From positions 124,001 through 188,000 of the forward strand of contig NCSJ02000018.1 of NCBI GenBank assembly GCA_002812745.2: a DNA stretch of 64,000 bases. The letters are read 5' to 3'. A program made the translations under genes and the position numbers. Every line of letters starts with the position of its first letter. Position 1 is the stretch's first letter. The DNA comes from Scytalidium lignicola. Lineage: Eukaryota > Ascomycota > Leotiomycetes. Below the pieces are notes generated by a model. That model had not been told where the DNA came from. It worked only from the letters and a program-made list of their open reading frames with translations, and made no database searches. Shown here piece by piece: positions 1 to 11,443 of this stretch.

Positions 1-1233
1 GAAGCTGGTCTCGATAAATACCAGAGTAACATGGACTGGCCCACCAACAATAACTGCCCACCTGGCTGGACCCACGTCCCTCACATCTTCTATGAGGTCT
101 ACTGGAACACTCCTCTTTTCGCTCAATACTGGACCCCTGGCCAAGGCAAGCAACCTTTCGTACTCTCCAACGGTGACCCAACTGGTTACTCCCTCCACGC
201 CGACTTCTTCGCTGGTTGGGATGAACCCACTCTTCAGCAAATTATCGAAAACTGTGATGCTGGTGATTCCGGAATGGACAAGTGCCCAGGTCTGATCGGC
301 GGTGTCAACGATGCATCAACCTCTTGCAACATCAAAAACCCATTCTCCGACGCCGTTACCGGTACCCTCGACAAGCTTCCTGGCAACAACCCAGTCCTTC
401 CATGGGGCTCTCCAGCTGCTCCTATGGCTCCAGCACCGGCTCCAGCCACATCTTCCTCGACCAAGGCCCCAGTTGCCACAACTTCAAATGCTGCTGTCGT
501 CAAGCCTGTGAGCCCAACTTCTTCCTCTAAGGCACCTGCTAAACCATCCTCATCCTCTGCTGTGGTTGCTAAGCCCCCATCTGCTACATCCTCTTCCGTT
601 GCTGCCCCTAAACCACAGCCACCTGCCACCACTGCTCCAGTTGCTCCAGCTCCAGCTCCAAGTGCTCCAGCAGGTGGTAACGGTGCTGTCAGCACCAAGA
701 TTATTACCGAAACCGTCACTCTCTATGTATACCCTGACGAGAGCACCACCGTCACTGAGCCACTGAAGACCATTGACCACACTTCCACCTCCACCACTCA
801 GATCACCAGCACCAACATAATCTACACGACCGTGAAGCAGAATGACGCTGCTCCCACTGCTCCTGCTACTGGTAACGCCAAGACCGTCGCTGGTTCATCC
901 TACTATGGATGCTGGTCTGATCGTGTCGAGCCTGCCACCCGTGTGCTCAGCGGTATCACCTTTGCCAATATTGGTAACGGAAAGGTCACCAGCAGCAACT
1001 GCGTTCAATACTGCACTGGCAAGGGTTACAGCTTTGCTGGAACCGAGTATGGTGGACAGTGCTTCTGTGGTAATGAGTTGGACAACAGCACTCAGATCGA
1101 TGAGTCTACTTGCAGCATGCCTTGCGAGGGTGATGCTACTGAGATCTGCGGTGGTCCCAAGGCTCTGTCTGTCTACAAGGCTGCCAACAAGCGCCGCCAC
1201 TTAAACAGACACCGACGCAGCTCTGCTTTGTAA
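1..1233 (+). CDS. DUF1996-WSC domain secreted protein, 5' end cut by window
   Basis: The reading frame is open from base 1, so the gene starts upstream and only the last ~410 residues are seen. The N-terminal part (GWTHVPHIFYEVYW, SLHADFFAGWD, a Cys-containing CDAGDSG stretch) matches the C-terminal half of the fungal DUF1996 domain. A ~110-residue linker rich in Ala, Pro, Ser and Thr follows, typical of an O-glycosylated wall spacer. The end is a WSC domain (from SSYYGCWSDR to the GPKALSVYKA region) with the usual spaced cysteines, ending in a basic tail with RRH/RHRR motifs. Family knowledge: WSC domains bind carbohydrate, and DUF1996-WSC proteins are secreted; their enzymatic role is not established. 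No GPI or membrane segment is visible at the C-terminus, so a wall-associated or secreted protein is inferred. Confidence 0.85.
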   Translation, partial: EAGLDKYQSNMDWPTNNNCPPGWTHVPHIFYEVYWNTPLFAQYWTPGQGKQPFVLSNGDPTGYSLHADFFAGWDEPTLQQIIENCDAGDSGMDKCPGLIGGVNDASTSCNIKNPFSDAVTGTLDKLPGNNPVLPWGSPAAPMAPAPAPATSSSTKAPVATTSNAAVVKPVSPTSSSKAPAKPSSSSAVVAKPPSATSSSVAAPKPQPPATTAPVAPAPAPSAPAGGNGAVSTKIITETVTLYVYPDESTTVTEPLKTIDHTSTSTTQITSTNIIYTTVKQNDAAPTAPATGNAKTVAGSSYYGCWSDRVEPATRVLSGITFANIGNGKVTSSNCVQYCTGKGYSFAGTEYGGQCFCGNELDNSTQIDESTCSMPCEGDATEICGGPKALSVYKAANKRRHLNRHRRSSAL

Positions 1234-2808
1234 AGTAGTTCAGCGCGCTGGACATTCCCGTGATGAAGGGAGTATGGAATGATGGATAAGGATAGATATG
1301 GAATGCAAGTTCTGATGTTACAGAGACGAGAAAAGAAGAGCGAGAATGGCTTTTGCACGGATGGCCTGGAAAAATCCGTTCGGATTTCCAGATTCTCCCC
1401 CATTCCATTGCAGAAGAAAATTCAAAGTTAATTAACTTCTATACTAAGCGTCCGTGGCGCGATTCTTTATGGTGCCTGTTTTTATTTTTGCTGCTTTTTT
1501 CGTGCACCGCCCTTTTACATTAAATGAGTTTGTTTTTCTCAACCCTCCCTTTGTATACTTTTTTAATAAGTAGTTTGCAATTTGGGGGAAAGAAAAGAAT
1601 CAAGCTCTTTCGCTTCTTACAATTTTCAGCCCTCTTGTTGGAGGGGCGAGAATCAAAAAAAGACTTCTTTTCATTGTATAAATATATTTGAACTCGCGAT
1701 TTTTTTATNAAAAAAAGATTCCGTTGGAATTTTGAGATGGGGGGAGAAGACGTCATGACGAGACAAGTGGCCTAGATGTTTTATGCACGTTTGCTGTGTG
1801 CTTTAGTTTTCTTAGGTAGACAAAAATTCATGACGAGGTTATGTGAACCTAGTTGATTGTCAATCTCGTGTCTCTGTAACTATCTGCTTGACGTGAGAGT
1901 AAGTTTGGTATTAGTCGAAGAGTGCTTTCTGACAGGATTCAATAGGGAAAGAAGCCCAGCCTTAGCCCAACGGCGCAGTTACCCTCCTAGGTACTAAACC
2001 TTAGAGGCATAGCGTAGTGGTAGGCTTCACTTATGGCTTCCTAGAGGCTTCTGGGTGGTGAAATGAGGAAGATTTCAGATGAAAACTTTGGCAATACTTG
2101 CTAGACTTCAAACAACAGTCATGAATTACTTGACCAGCTACAAGGACCTCGTTGGAAGAATGGAGATAAGCGAACAAAGTCCTCTTGTTCAACTTAGAAG
2201 CAGCTGTGACTAAGCCACGGTACCTGTACCGTGGCTTCCCAAGGATGAGAATTTGGCCACAGTTACCCTCCTGCACTATACAGTGATTGCTCCAGCTGCA
2301 ATCCTAGACTTTGCCTACAAGTTTTAGGCGGTGTGGGTGTTCAATGTCGGCAACAGCGCTATGGCATTTCCGTACCAAGTGGGAGGACTTTGCCTCTTCA
2401 AGAATGAACGAACATCTTGTAAAGAATTTCTCCTCTTTGGAAGATCGTATGCTATAACCTAGGCATAGATCGTGCGAGAAAGACGTTCACCTGGTCTCAA
2501 TATCATCGAGTCAGAGATGTAAGTTACACTGATCTAGTTGTGCTGCAACACTCGCGTGCGGTAGGCGGCGGGGAAGTGTGGGGTAGAGCCGAGGTTCAAT
2601 TTCGCAAAATCTACGCTTCCGGACTCATTGCATAGAAACCTGCCGGGAGCTGAATTACCTTAGAATGCGTTTCACAGTTTTTATGATTAGAGATGGTCCT
2701 TATTTAACTTTACAATCCCATATTATTTTTCTATATGTATCATCTAGAACCACCTTGAAAGACTTTTTAATTGTATCACTAGATTTTCGAACCCCCTGAT
2801 CCGCAACC
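1234..2808. other. Intergenic region, 1.6 kb, no supported gene
   Basis: No supported coding region. The first part is AT-rich with homopolymers and an N at 1709. It contains a perfect inverted repeat at 2212-2237. The 13-mer CAGTTACCCTCCT occurs twice, near 1977 and 2260, about 285 bp apart, which may mark a degenerate element. The small ORFs here are short and unrelated to families I know. The last ~150 bp is AT-rich and serves as the promoter and leader of the nitronate monooxygenase gene. Confidence 0.6.
2212..2237. repeat. Perfect 12-bp inverted repeat with 2-nt loop
   Basis: The arms AAGCCACGGTAC and GTACCGTGGCTT are exact reverse complements separated by CT. No T-run follows, so it is not an obvious terminator. 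It sits in intergenic DNA between the WSC gene and the nitronate monooxygenase. Confidence 0.8.
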
Positions 2809-3861
2809 ATGGCTTCTCAGGGACCAATTACCACACCTCTGACTACTCTCCTCGGCATCAAGCATCCAATCCTCCTGGCTGGTATGGCACGCGCTTCAGG
2901 CGGACCACTGGCTGCTGCAGTCTCCAATGCAGGAGGATTAGGTAGCATTGGAGGTCTAGGATACACGCCAAAACAGCTAAGGGAAATCATCCACGAGCTG
3001 AAGGCAAACCTAGTTTCTCCCGATCTTCCCTTCGGCGTTGATCTGGCTCTCCCCAAAGTAGGCGAAGGTGCTCGAAAGACTAACCATGACTACACTCACG
3101 GCCAACTGGATGAGTTGATTACTGTGACTATCGAGGAAGGCGCGAAGCTGTTTATTTCCGCCGTGGGAGTTCCCCCTCCACATGTTATCAAGAGATTGCA
3201 TGATGCCGGGATCCTAGTTATGAATATGGTCGGAGCACCTAAACATGCGAGGAAAGCTCTAGATGCTGGTGTGGATATTGTTTGTGCGCAAGGAGGTGAG
3301 GGAGGTGGCCATACTGGCGAGATTTCAAATTGCATTCTTGTACCTGCTGTGGTGGATGTTGCACAGCAATACAGACCGAAGCTATTAGGTGGTCAAACTG
3401 CTTTGGTTGTCGCTGCTGGAGGCATTTACAACGGCAGGGGTTTAGCAAGCAGTCTCATGCAGGGTGCTGTTGGTGTCTGGGTCGGTACGAGATTCGTAGC
3501 TTCTAAGGAGGCGGGTAGTAGTCAACAACACAAGGAGGGAGTTGTCTCTGCTGACTATTCGGACACAATAAGGACTCTGGTCCTCAGTGGACGTCCACTG
3601 AGAGCACGGAGGAACGAATGGACTGACAAGTGGGAAGCTCAACCAGAGAAGATAAGGGAATTGACGGAGAAGGGGATTGTGCCATACCAATATGATTTGG
3701 ATAATGACAATGATACAGAATTCCCACATTTGATGGGTCAGGTCGCAGGCTCGATCAAAGACATTAAGCCTGCAAAACAGATTGTGGACGAGATGGTTGA
3801 AGAGGCTGTTATCATGATTAAGAAGGGTCAGACATATTTGGGTAATAAGAGTAGGCTGTAA
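2809..3861 (+). CDS. Nitronate monooxygenase (2-nitropropane dioxygenase family)
   Basis: Intronless ORF of 350 residues, starting at an ATG in an AACC context. It is a TIM-barrel FMN enzyme that oxidises alkyl nitronates to carbonyl compounds and nitrite. Visible signature: N-terminal HPILLAGMARASGGPLAAAV, SNAGGLGSIGG (FMN phosphate and glycine-rich loop), PFGVDLALP, the central AQGGEGGGHTGEI segment with the family's conserved His at ~168, VVAAGGIYNGRG and GVWVGTRFVASKEA in the second half of the barrel. Length is normal for the fungal family (~340-380). It is convergent with the unknown gene downstream (235 bp between stops). A second, truncated family member lies at 19060. Physiological substrate cannot be told from sequence; detoxification of nitro compounds is the usual role. 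Confidence 0.93.
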   Translation: MASQGPITTPLTTLLGIKHPILLAGMARASGGPLAAAVSNAGGLGSIGGLGYTPKQLREIIHELKANLVSPDLPFGVDLALPKVGEGARKTNHDYTHGQLDELITVTIEEGAKLFISAVGVPPPHVIKRLHDAGILVMNMVGAPKHARKALDAGVDIVCAQGGEGGGHTGEISNCILVPAVVDVAQQYRPKLLGGQTALVVAAGGIYNGRGLASSLMQGAVGVWVGTRFVASKEAGSSQQHKEGVVSADYSDTIRTLVLSGRPLRARRNEWTDKWEAQPEKIRELTEKGIVPYQYDLDNDNDTEFPHLMGQVAGSIKDIKPAKQIVDEMVEEAVIMIKKGQTYLGNKSRL

Positions 3862-4096
3862 AGTGGTTGTTGATATTCTTTTTAAAATCAATTGATATTA
3901 TATAAATATACAGCCTTATTATCCCTATTATTTGGTGATAGTAAANTTTTTTTTGACAAACAGCATTCCATAACCCAATACCTAGCATGACGAGCGCTTC
4001 GCATGCATATTATATAACGCCAACAATTAGTACAGTTCTTTCTTGCTCGTGATATGCCGTCATAACATCGTGAATAAAGAGTGACAATATATTAAG

Positions 4097-5407
4097 TTAA
4101 CCGAAGTGTGGTAACCTTGCCGGCACAAACCCATTGCTAGGATTGGTATTAGAACTGTCATCTATCCGAGATGTCGAACTTGTTTGGTCTTTGTCAGATT
4201 TGTCTACTTTCTCCGGTCCACCGACTGGTAGTGATTCTGGAATACGGACTGCTGGGGATTCATCTCCAGTTTTTGGTGTTGAATCTGGGGGATATTTGAC
4301 AACATGGAGGCCACGGTCAATTGCTAGTTTTGCCGCAGCTTCTCTTTTCCGCTCAACTTCAATTTCTTCCTCTACTCTGAGCCTCTCCTCTTCTTGTTGT
4401 AAGTCTGTCATTGATGGTGTATCCGCTATCCCTAGAGTGGAGAGGCTAGATGCGCCACCCAATTGACCTGATGATACCCTGGAGCTACTTCGTTGGTTTT
4501 CAAGAGGAGTCTTCCCTGAATTCAGATAGTCGCTTGTCTGTGGTACTGTTCCTGACACAGCTCTGGATCCGGGTTGCCTCTTCCCTTTGCTGCTCTTGGT
4601 CTTCCCGCTGCTGCGATCGTCTGTATTTATCCTTCTTTCTAATGCCATTGCAAATTCATCATCTATGGGCACAGCATCGTCTTCACCATCGCTGGGAAAC
4701 AAATCTCCCCTAGATCTAAATGAATCCGTGGTTTCGCCAGAACTCGTGGTCGAACTCCGTTTCCTCCCAGGTCCCATTTGGTCTCCTTCATCATCGCTGT
4801 GATTGTCCATCAATGGCTCGCCTTCTGCGGTATTTGAGCGCAAGGCTCCCGGGTGCTCCTGTAAATCTGCTGCGCTTGGTCGGTACCTTAGAGTTCCTCC
4901 AAGCTTAAATGGTAACCGGCCTAGAAACCCTAGCGCGCTGGTGCTGGGGATGACTGTAGGATCTGGATCTAGACTTTTCCGCCGTCCGCGGGTACCATAA
5001 CTCATGCCTCTTTTCCTCCTGGGAGCCTGATCATTTGTTCCATGTCCAGATCGCGATCCACTTCCCGCTAGCAGGCGATCGAGTTCATCATTTCCCCAAC
5101 CACCGAGGAGTCCAGGACCGCTAAGTCCATCATCGGCATCCCAATCATCGTAGAAATCAAAGCTCGATTCTGCGCGGCCTCTCGCTCGCGTTCGTTCTCT
5201 CAATCGCCTTCCATGCGAATCTCTATCTGGGAAACACGTTGCGGTGCATTGCTCGAAGCCTGATACAACTGATGACAAGCAGGGCGTAATATAAGTATGT
5301 TGGAAGGTCCATATTCCGGCAGCGGCAGACTCGGTCGCAGTTTCGGCGTTATGTGATATCTGATTCCAGGTCTGTCGAATTCGAGGATCCTCGAGTAGCG
5401 GTGCCAT
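4097..5407 (-). CDS. Conserved-looking fungal protein of unknown function, 436 aa
   Basis: I do not recognise a family. The ORF is open further upstream to 5593, but the ATG at 5407 (MAPLLEDPRIRQTWNQISHN) looks like the natural start because the preceding residues are Cys/His-rich with no domain character. The protein has a short ordered N-terminus (~1-60), an aromatic/acidic stretch (SFDFYDDWDADDGLSGPGLL), then a mainly disordered, Ser/Arg/Asp-rich body with SRSGHG, RRKRGMSYGTRGRRKS and FLGRLPFKLGG patches. Near the C-terminus is a highly charged helical segment (QQEEERLRVEEEIEVERKREAAAKLAIDRG) likely to form a coiled coil. Many SR and SP/TP dipeptides suggest phosphorylation. No signal peptide, membrane span or catalytic motif is seen. 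It is convergent with the nitronate monooxygenase. Confidence 0.75.
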   Translation of the reverse strand: MAPLLEDPRIRQTWNQISHNAETATESAAAGIWTFQHTYITPCLSSVVSGFEQCTATCFPDRDSHGRRLRERTRARGRAESSFDFYDDWDADDGLSGPGLLGGWGNDELDRLLAGSGSRSGHGTNDQAPRRKRGMSYGTRGRRKSLDPDPTVIPSTSALGFLGRLPFKLGGTLRYRPSAADLQEHPGALRSNTAEGEPLMDNHSDDEGDQMGPGRKRSSTTSSGETTDSFRSRGDLFPSDGEDDAVPIDDEFAMALERRINTDDRSSGKTKSSKGKRQPGSRAVSGTVPQTSDYLNSGKTPLENQRSSSRVSSGQLGGASSLSTLGIADTPSMTDLQQEEERLRVEEEIEVERKREAAAKLAIDRGLHVVKYPPDSTPKTGDESPAVRIPESLPVGGPEKVDKSDKDQTSSTSRIDDSSNTNPSNGFVPARLPHFG

Positions 5408-5922
5408 GTTTGGGAATGTTTCCGCGGTAATCAGACAGGTAATCGGATGGGCCGGAGACACTAAGTAGCTGCATGCGCATTTGCTATACCCAACAAGCGC
5501 ATCAATTGACGAGCAAGCTCCTGATTTTAAGTTGTGAGCAGTATGCAACGGTATTATGTTGTGGTTGATGTGACATGATTCGCATGTCATCAATTCATCA
5601 GTGGTCGTTGAAACCCCAGTCCTACCACGTGACGTAAGATCGCAATTTCATTAAACTTTAAGTCCGTTCAGCCTCGCGCTGCAAGGCTGGCATTATCTAC
5701 TGTAGTACGCCAAGTACCTATTCTCCTCCTGTAAGTGGACTCAACACTTGGGAAGTATTTGTAGCGTCACTAGGTAGAGTATAAACAAACAACCGACTTG
5801 ACCTACAGTGGTGAATATCAAGGGCAGGAAATGTAATATACATCGGATAACGGTATTGCAACAATCAATGTACTTACAACTGTGGCCCTGTAGAGGATGA
5901 CTAGGCGAGCAACAAGAGTAAA
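5408..5922. other. Intergenic: promoter of 5407(-) gene and 3' flank of taxilin
   Basis: No supported gene. It holds the upstream region of the unknown minus-strand gene and the 3' untranslated side of taxilin, both read on the minus strand. I see no RNA gene or repeat in it. Confidence 0.5.
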
Positions 5923-7804
5923 CTAGATATTTACATGTTTGACGCCGTTAATACTCGCTACGCCATTCGGAGTCGCAGGAGGAGGTGGCACAGGCCCGAA
6001 TGGTTTCGGTCCTTCTGCATGCAGCTCCTCTTCTGTATCTTCGTCATATTCTCCCTCACTACCATCATCTCCATCATCGTCTTCGTACTCATATTCGCTT
6101 TCAGTACCATCTTCATGTGCGTAATCACCCTCTACGCCTCCTTCTACAACTCCAGCCATGCCTTGCGCAAGTCCACGACCTTGTTTTTGCATTTGCTTAA
6201 TGATATCCGTTAACTTCTGGTTCTTCTTTTTGAGCGCCTCAAGCTCTTGAGTGATTTTTGTACGTTCCTCAGCCATTTCTAGGATATTCCTGTTTGTAAG
6301 ATCATGTTTCCGAGTTAACGTAAGATTTTCCTTTTCTAGACGTTTTGTCTTCTTTGACATCTCCTCCATCTCCTTGCGGAACGTCAAGAATAAATCGTTA
6401 CTATTATTCAGCGTATCTTCTACCTATTACTTTGTCAATAACCCTCCAAATTTTGGATTAATATAACAGGCATACCTGTTTGAACTTTTCCACGTAAATA
6501 TTAAGTTGATTCCGTAGCTCAGTTTCCGTTTTTGAGAATGTTAAGACTTGGGCATTCAAGGCACGGGATCTAGCAACCTCTTGCTCTGCCGCCTTCCTCT
6601 CTCGTTCATACCTCGCCATATTGTACTGAACTTCAAGTTCTTTTGTGCGGAGAAGGGAATGAAAGTGCAGCTCTCGGAGATCGTATTGCTCGATAAGAGA
6701 TTTGAAACGTTGCTTGAATCTGATACAAGAATTAGAAGCCACAATAAAAACGGGATAGCTCTGAGAAGTACTCACAATTCTTCAACTTCCATATTGACTA
6801 CCTGGGTTTGCGGGTGGTCTTTTTCTTGCTGGAAATCCTGAACCTGCCAAAGCATCTCTTCATATTTGATGTCCCATGCTTCATGATTCTCCTTCTCAGC
6901 ATCTAATAAAGTTTTGTTTTCACTCTATCTCTCCATCAGTGATACGCCACGTATTCAAGTCTACGCAACTAACCTTAAGCCGATTGTTTTCGCGCTGAAG
7001 TTCTCTGCAAAGCCTTTCTAGCTTCTCCTTCAGAGTCATCGTCTTATTTAGCTCGTTTTTCGCATGATCCTTCTCCTTCTGGAACATATCCCCGCGTTTC
7101 TTATTCTTAAGGTTCTCTCGTTCCAAGCGCTTCATTTCAGCGAAATGCTCAGCAACTCTTTTCTGGAGGGTTTCAATCTTTTGCAGGTCGTCCATTTTGG
7201 AAGTTAGGTTGTTCAATTCCCGGCTCGCCTTTCTAACTTCCCGTTCTATACCCCAACCACAGTTAGCAAGAGAGTATAACTACCAAACTTTAGTTTGAAT
7301 GACGAAACAACTCGAGGTAGTCACTCGCATAAAGTGATTACGCCCAACATAGTTCCGAAATGGAGAATCTATGACACTGTTCCCTTATCGACTTGTACCG
7401 GGAATATTGTAAAGTGAACTTTTACTTTATCTTCTAGTGCTCATAAGATATGAAAACGGATCCGCGTCGGCCGGTCTAAAATAACAGAATACCACTCTAA
7501 AGGGTTGTACGAACCAATTTCAGCCTCCTGATCTTTACCCTCTGCCGCATCTAGCTCTAGTTGTGAGATTTTTGCGGCGATTAACTTTGAAGCTTCGTTC
7601 GGATCCGGCACTTTTCTTTTGCTTCCCCTTCTTCCCAACTGCAGTTGAGTTTGACTGCATTTGCGTAGGCGCATCATGATGGTGATGGTGGTGGTGCTGG
7701 TGTCCATTCGCGCTAACTGGCTCGCCGTGGATATTATTTGTGTTCAATGATGTTCTCGTGCTTGTTGACGTCGGTGTTTGTGCAGCGTTGTTAGTGGTAG
7801 ACAT
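5923..7804 (-). CDS. Taxilin family coiled-coil protein (apparent 1-nt frameshift in exon 1)
   Basis: Five coding exons fit: 7804-7515, 7245-6974, 6924-6776, 6719-6476, 6423-5923, with GT...AG borders and consistent phases (about 484 aa once the frameshift is allowed for). The N-terminus has a His run and KKGKQKK; then PNEASKLIAAKISQLELDA, the long heptad region with KLERLCRELQRENNRLK, and RFKSLIEQYDLRELHF. These are hallmarks of taxilins (myosin-like coiled-coil family), which bind syntaxins in animals and are implicated in vesicle traffic. The C-terminus is acidic (DGTESEYEYEDDDGDDGSE) and Pro-rich. Oddity: between KKGKQKK and DPNEASKL the frame shifts by one base at an A4 run (7612-7615). 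One extra A explains it, so a homopolymer error or a recent mutation is likely. Divergent from Cym1, 514 bp apart. Confidence 0.88.
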
Positions 7805-8318
7805 GATGTTTCTAGTGCGGGATATCCAAACGCAGAGCTAGCTGGCGCAAGCACAGCTGCTGATTTAGCTATGTGGTTGCGTGTGGGAACTTGCTTAGGC
7901 GGTTTGATAGCTTGAGATTGTTGAAGTCTCTCGAGAAAGGGAAGTGTTGCAGAACTTGAGCTTATTGCAAACCGGACTACTGTAGCGAGTCCGAATTAAT
8001 GGAAATNGGGGGAAGGGTCCGAAACAACTACAATAAGCAAACAATTGGGCATGAGGTAGGGATTCTTGCTTGCAATAGTATCAAACATCTATTTATCTAA
8101 GTTTTTGGCCAGACCAACCGTTTGTGTATCCGAGGTCTTATGAGAAATTATGTTCGAGCTTATTGATCTGACGTCCAAGAGTTATGCAACTAGACTAAAC
8201 CAATTTATGCAAGGTTAGCGAGAAATATAGATTGCCATCGTCATTATCCTATTTTCAGCATCCTAGAACCTTTTTCACAGGGTCCATCCGCTCCGAGTAA
8301 CTCATCCAGCAGGACAGG
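7805..8318. other. Divergent promoter region, taxilin / presequence protease
   Basis: 514 bp between the two start codons. It contains an N at 8007 next to a G run. No TATA box or known operator could be assigned. No gene is seen. Confidence 0.5.
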
Positions 8319-11300
8319 ATGCTGCGCAATGCTTCTAAAAATGCCGTCCGGAAGGGTGTTACTGAGCTTGCGCAATATCCAAAGCCTGGCGAAAAGGTTC
8401 ACGGCTTCACTTTGCTTAGATCAAAGCATGTCCCCGAACTAGAGTTGACGGCATTCCATTTACAACATGACAAGACTGGAGCAGATTACCTCCATGTAGC
8501 GCGGGAAGACAAGAACAATGTCTTCTCCATTGGTTTCAAGACAAATCCACCGGATGATACGGGGGTGCCACATATACTTGAGCATACAACATTATGTGGC
8601 AGCCAAAAGTATGCGTCGTTCAAGCCAACATTTACAAAAGATCCTGACCCTTATATAGGTATCCTATTCGTGATCCATTCTTCAAGATGCTGCCGCGAAC
8701 GTTGTCAAATTTCATGAATGCGTTTACGGCTTCTGACCATACCTTTTATCCTTTCGCTACCACGAACGAACAAGATTTCAAGAACTTGATGTCCGTCTAC
8801 CTAGATGCTACACTACATCCACTTCTGAAAAAAACCGACTTTATGCAGGAAGGATGGCGAATCGGACCCGAAATTGCTCAAATTGCGGAAGGCGGTAACC
8901 CAGCAGCATCCGAAGACAGCAAGCTTGTGTTCAAAGGAGTGGTTTACAATGAAATGAAAGGGCAAATGTCTGATGCAGGATACTTATTTTACATTCGTTT
9001 CCAGGATCACATTTTCCCAGCTATCAACAATTCTGGTGGAGATCCCCAGAAAATAACGGACTTAACATATGAACAGCTGAGGAATTTCCACGCGCAACAT
9101 TACCATCCTAGTAATGCAAAGGTCTTCACTTATGGGGATATGCCTCTTGCGGATCATTTGAGAGAAATAGATGCACAACTGGCGTCTTTTGAGCGTATTG
9201 AGGGAGATTTGGAGATACAAAAACCAATTGACCTGAACGATGGCCCAAAGTATGTCACGGTTCCGGGCCCAATTGATCCATTGGTGGACAAGGATATGCA
9301 ATATAAAACCTCCACATCTTGGCTGATGGGGGATTCAGCAAATGTTCTTGAGATGTTTTCGCTCGGGATCATGTCCTCCCTTTTAATGGACGGATACGGT
9401 TCTCCGCTCTATAGGGGTTTAATCGAAGCTGGCTTGGGCACAGAATGGAGCCCTAACAGTGGCTTTGATACCTCGGGAAGGGCTGGTATATTTTCTATTG
9501 GTCTTACGGGCGTCAAGGAGAATGACGTACCGAAGGTTAAGGAGGCTATCCACAAGACTCTGCAGGAGGTTCGCAAAACCGGGTTCGAACAATCCAAAAT
9601 TGATGGATATCTTCATCAACTTGAGTTGGCGTTGAAACACAAAACTGCGAAATTTGGAATGAGTCTCATGCACCGAATAAAACCTAAGTGGTTCGAAGGT
9701 GTCGATCCTTTCGAGTCTCTGTCATGGAATGAAACAGTTTCGGCTTTTGAAGCTGAACTAGCAAAGGGTGGCTATTTGGAAAGCCTACTGGATAAATATT
9801 TGCTAAACGACAAAACCCTAACATTCACAATGACACCATCAGCAACGTATTCCGAAGAGCTTGCACAAGAGGAAGCTGGACGACTTGCAAGAAAAATTAC
9901 CGAGCTTACGGAACAAGTTGGGCAAGCAGAAGCTCGATCCATGCTAGAACAGAATGAGTTAGAACTTATTAAAGAGCAAGAAAAGTCCAACACTCAAGAT
10001 CTTAGCTGCCTGCCAAGTGTACATGTCAGCGATATCCCTCGGCAGAAAGAAGTCATCGAAGTTCGAGACTCTAAAGCAAACGGAATCAATGTCCAGTGGC
10101 GGAATGCTCCTACAAATGGACTCACCTACTTCAGAGCTATCAATGTTTTTGAGAACCTTCCTGAGGAGTTGCGAGCACTTATCCCACTATTCACTGATTC
10201 AATCATGCGACTAGGGACGAAGGATATGACAATGGAACAACTTGAGGATCTCATGAAACTTAAAACTGGTGGCATTTCTATTGGATATCATGCTACTTCA
10301 TCTCCCACAAATTTCATGTCAGCGAGGGAAGGATTGAGCTTTTCAGGTACAGCATTAGATCGGAATGTGCCTGAAATGTTTGAATTACTGCGCAAACTTA
10401 TTTTAGAGACCAATTTTGATAGCCCCGAAGCCCAGCTTCGTATCAGACAACTCCTTCAGGGTTCAGCAGATGGGGCCGTGAACAATATCGCCTCTTCAGG
10501 CCATGCTTATGCAAGAGGATACGCGGAAGCAGCACTCACACCCTATGGACGGCTAAAAGAACAAGTCAGTGGTTTGTCTCAAGTTAAACTAATCACATCA
10601 CTAGCATCAAGGCCTGAATCAGAAGGTCTAGCAGATGTGATAGAAAAGTTGAAAGCAATTCAACAGATTGCGTTTTCGGGCTCCAGCACTTTTCGTACAG
10701 CGATTACTTGCGGGACAGAAAGCATTACAAGCAATGAACTGTCTCTTCAAAAGTTTCTTGATTCACTTCCGAAGCATGGTGTATCTACCATTAAGAGTCA
10801 GCCCCTGGACTTCTCCAGGAATTCTAAAACTTTCTTCCCTTTACCGTATCAGGTTTATTACGGCAGTCTTGCTCTCCCAACTGTTTCCTACACTGAGGCG
10901 CCTGGCGCTCCTCTTCAAATACTTGCGCAATTGTTAACTCACAAGCATTTGCATCATGAAATCCGAGAAAAAGGAGGTGCCTACGGAGGTGGTGCATATT
11001 CGCGAGGATTAGATGGTGTCTTTGGATTTTATTCTTACCGTGATCCAAATCCGCAGAATACGATCTCCATCATGCGAAAAGCAGGTCAATGGGCAGTTGA
11101 TCGAAAATGGACCGATCGGGACTTGGAAGAAGCAAAGCTGTCAGTATTCCAGAGCGTTGATGCTCCGCAAGCCGTTAGCGAGGAAGGCATGGAACGATTC
11201 GTCTCCGGTGTAACTGAAGAAATGATGCAAGAGCGGCGAGAACGATTGTTAGATGTCACAGCAGATCAAGTGCGTGATGTTGCAGAGGAATATATCGTTA

Positions 11301-11443
11301 AAGCATTGGGGAAAGGAGAAGAGAAAATCGCCTTCTTAGGTGAGAAGAAGGCTTGGGTCGACAATTCCTGGGAAATAAGAGACATCGGAATCTCAGAAAC
11401 AACATCTGAGGATACGAGCAACGAGGCTGCGCAAGGTATGTGA
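8319..11443 (+). CDS. CYM1: Mitochondrial presequence protease (PreP/Cym1, M16C metalloprotease)
   Basis: Two exons: 8319-8608 and 8659-11443, with a 50-nt intron (GTATGC...TATAG) that restores the reading [18 protein letters not shown]; 1024 residues. The enzyme degrades cleaved targeting peptides in the mitochondrial matrix. The inverted zinc motif HILEH (H85, E88, H89) is followed by the distal Glu in [12 protein letters not shown] (~E195), and the C-terminal half shows the M16C motifs [16 protein letters not shown] and [11 protein letters not shown]. The N-terminus ([20 protein letters not shown]) is basic and amphipathic, as expected for a matrix-targeting signal. Length agrees with yeast Cym1 (~990) and fungal orthologues. 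The C-terminus ends in an acidic, low-complexity tail. All key residues are present, so it should be active. Confidence 0.96.
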
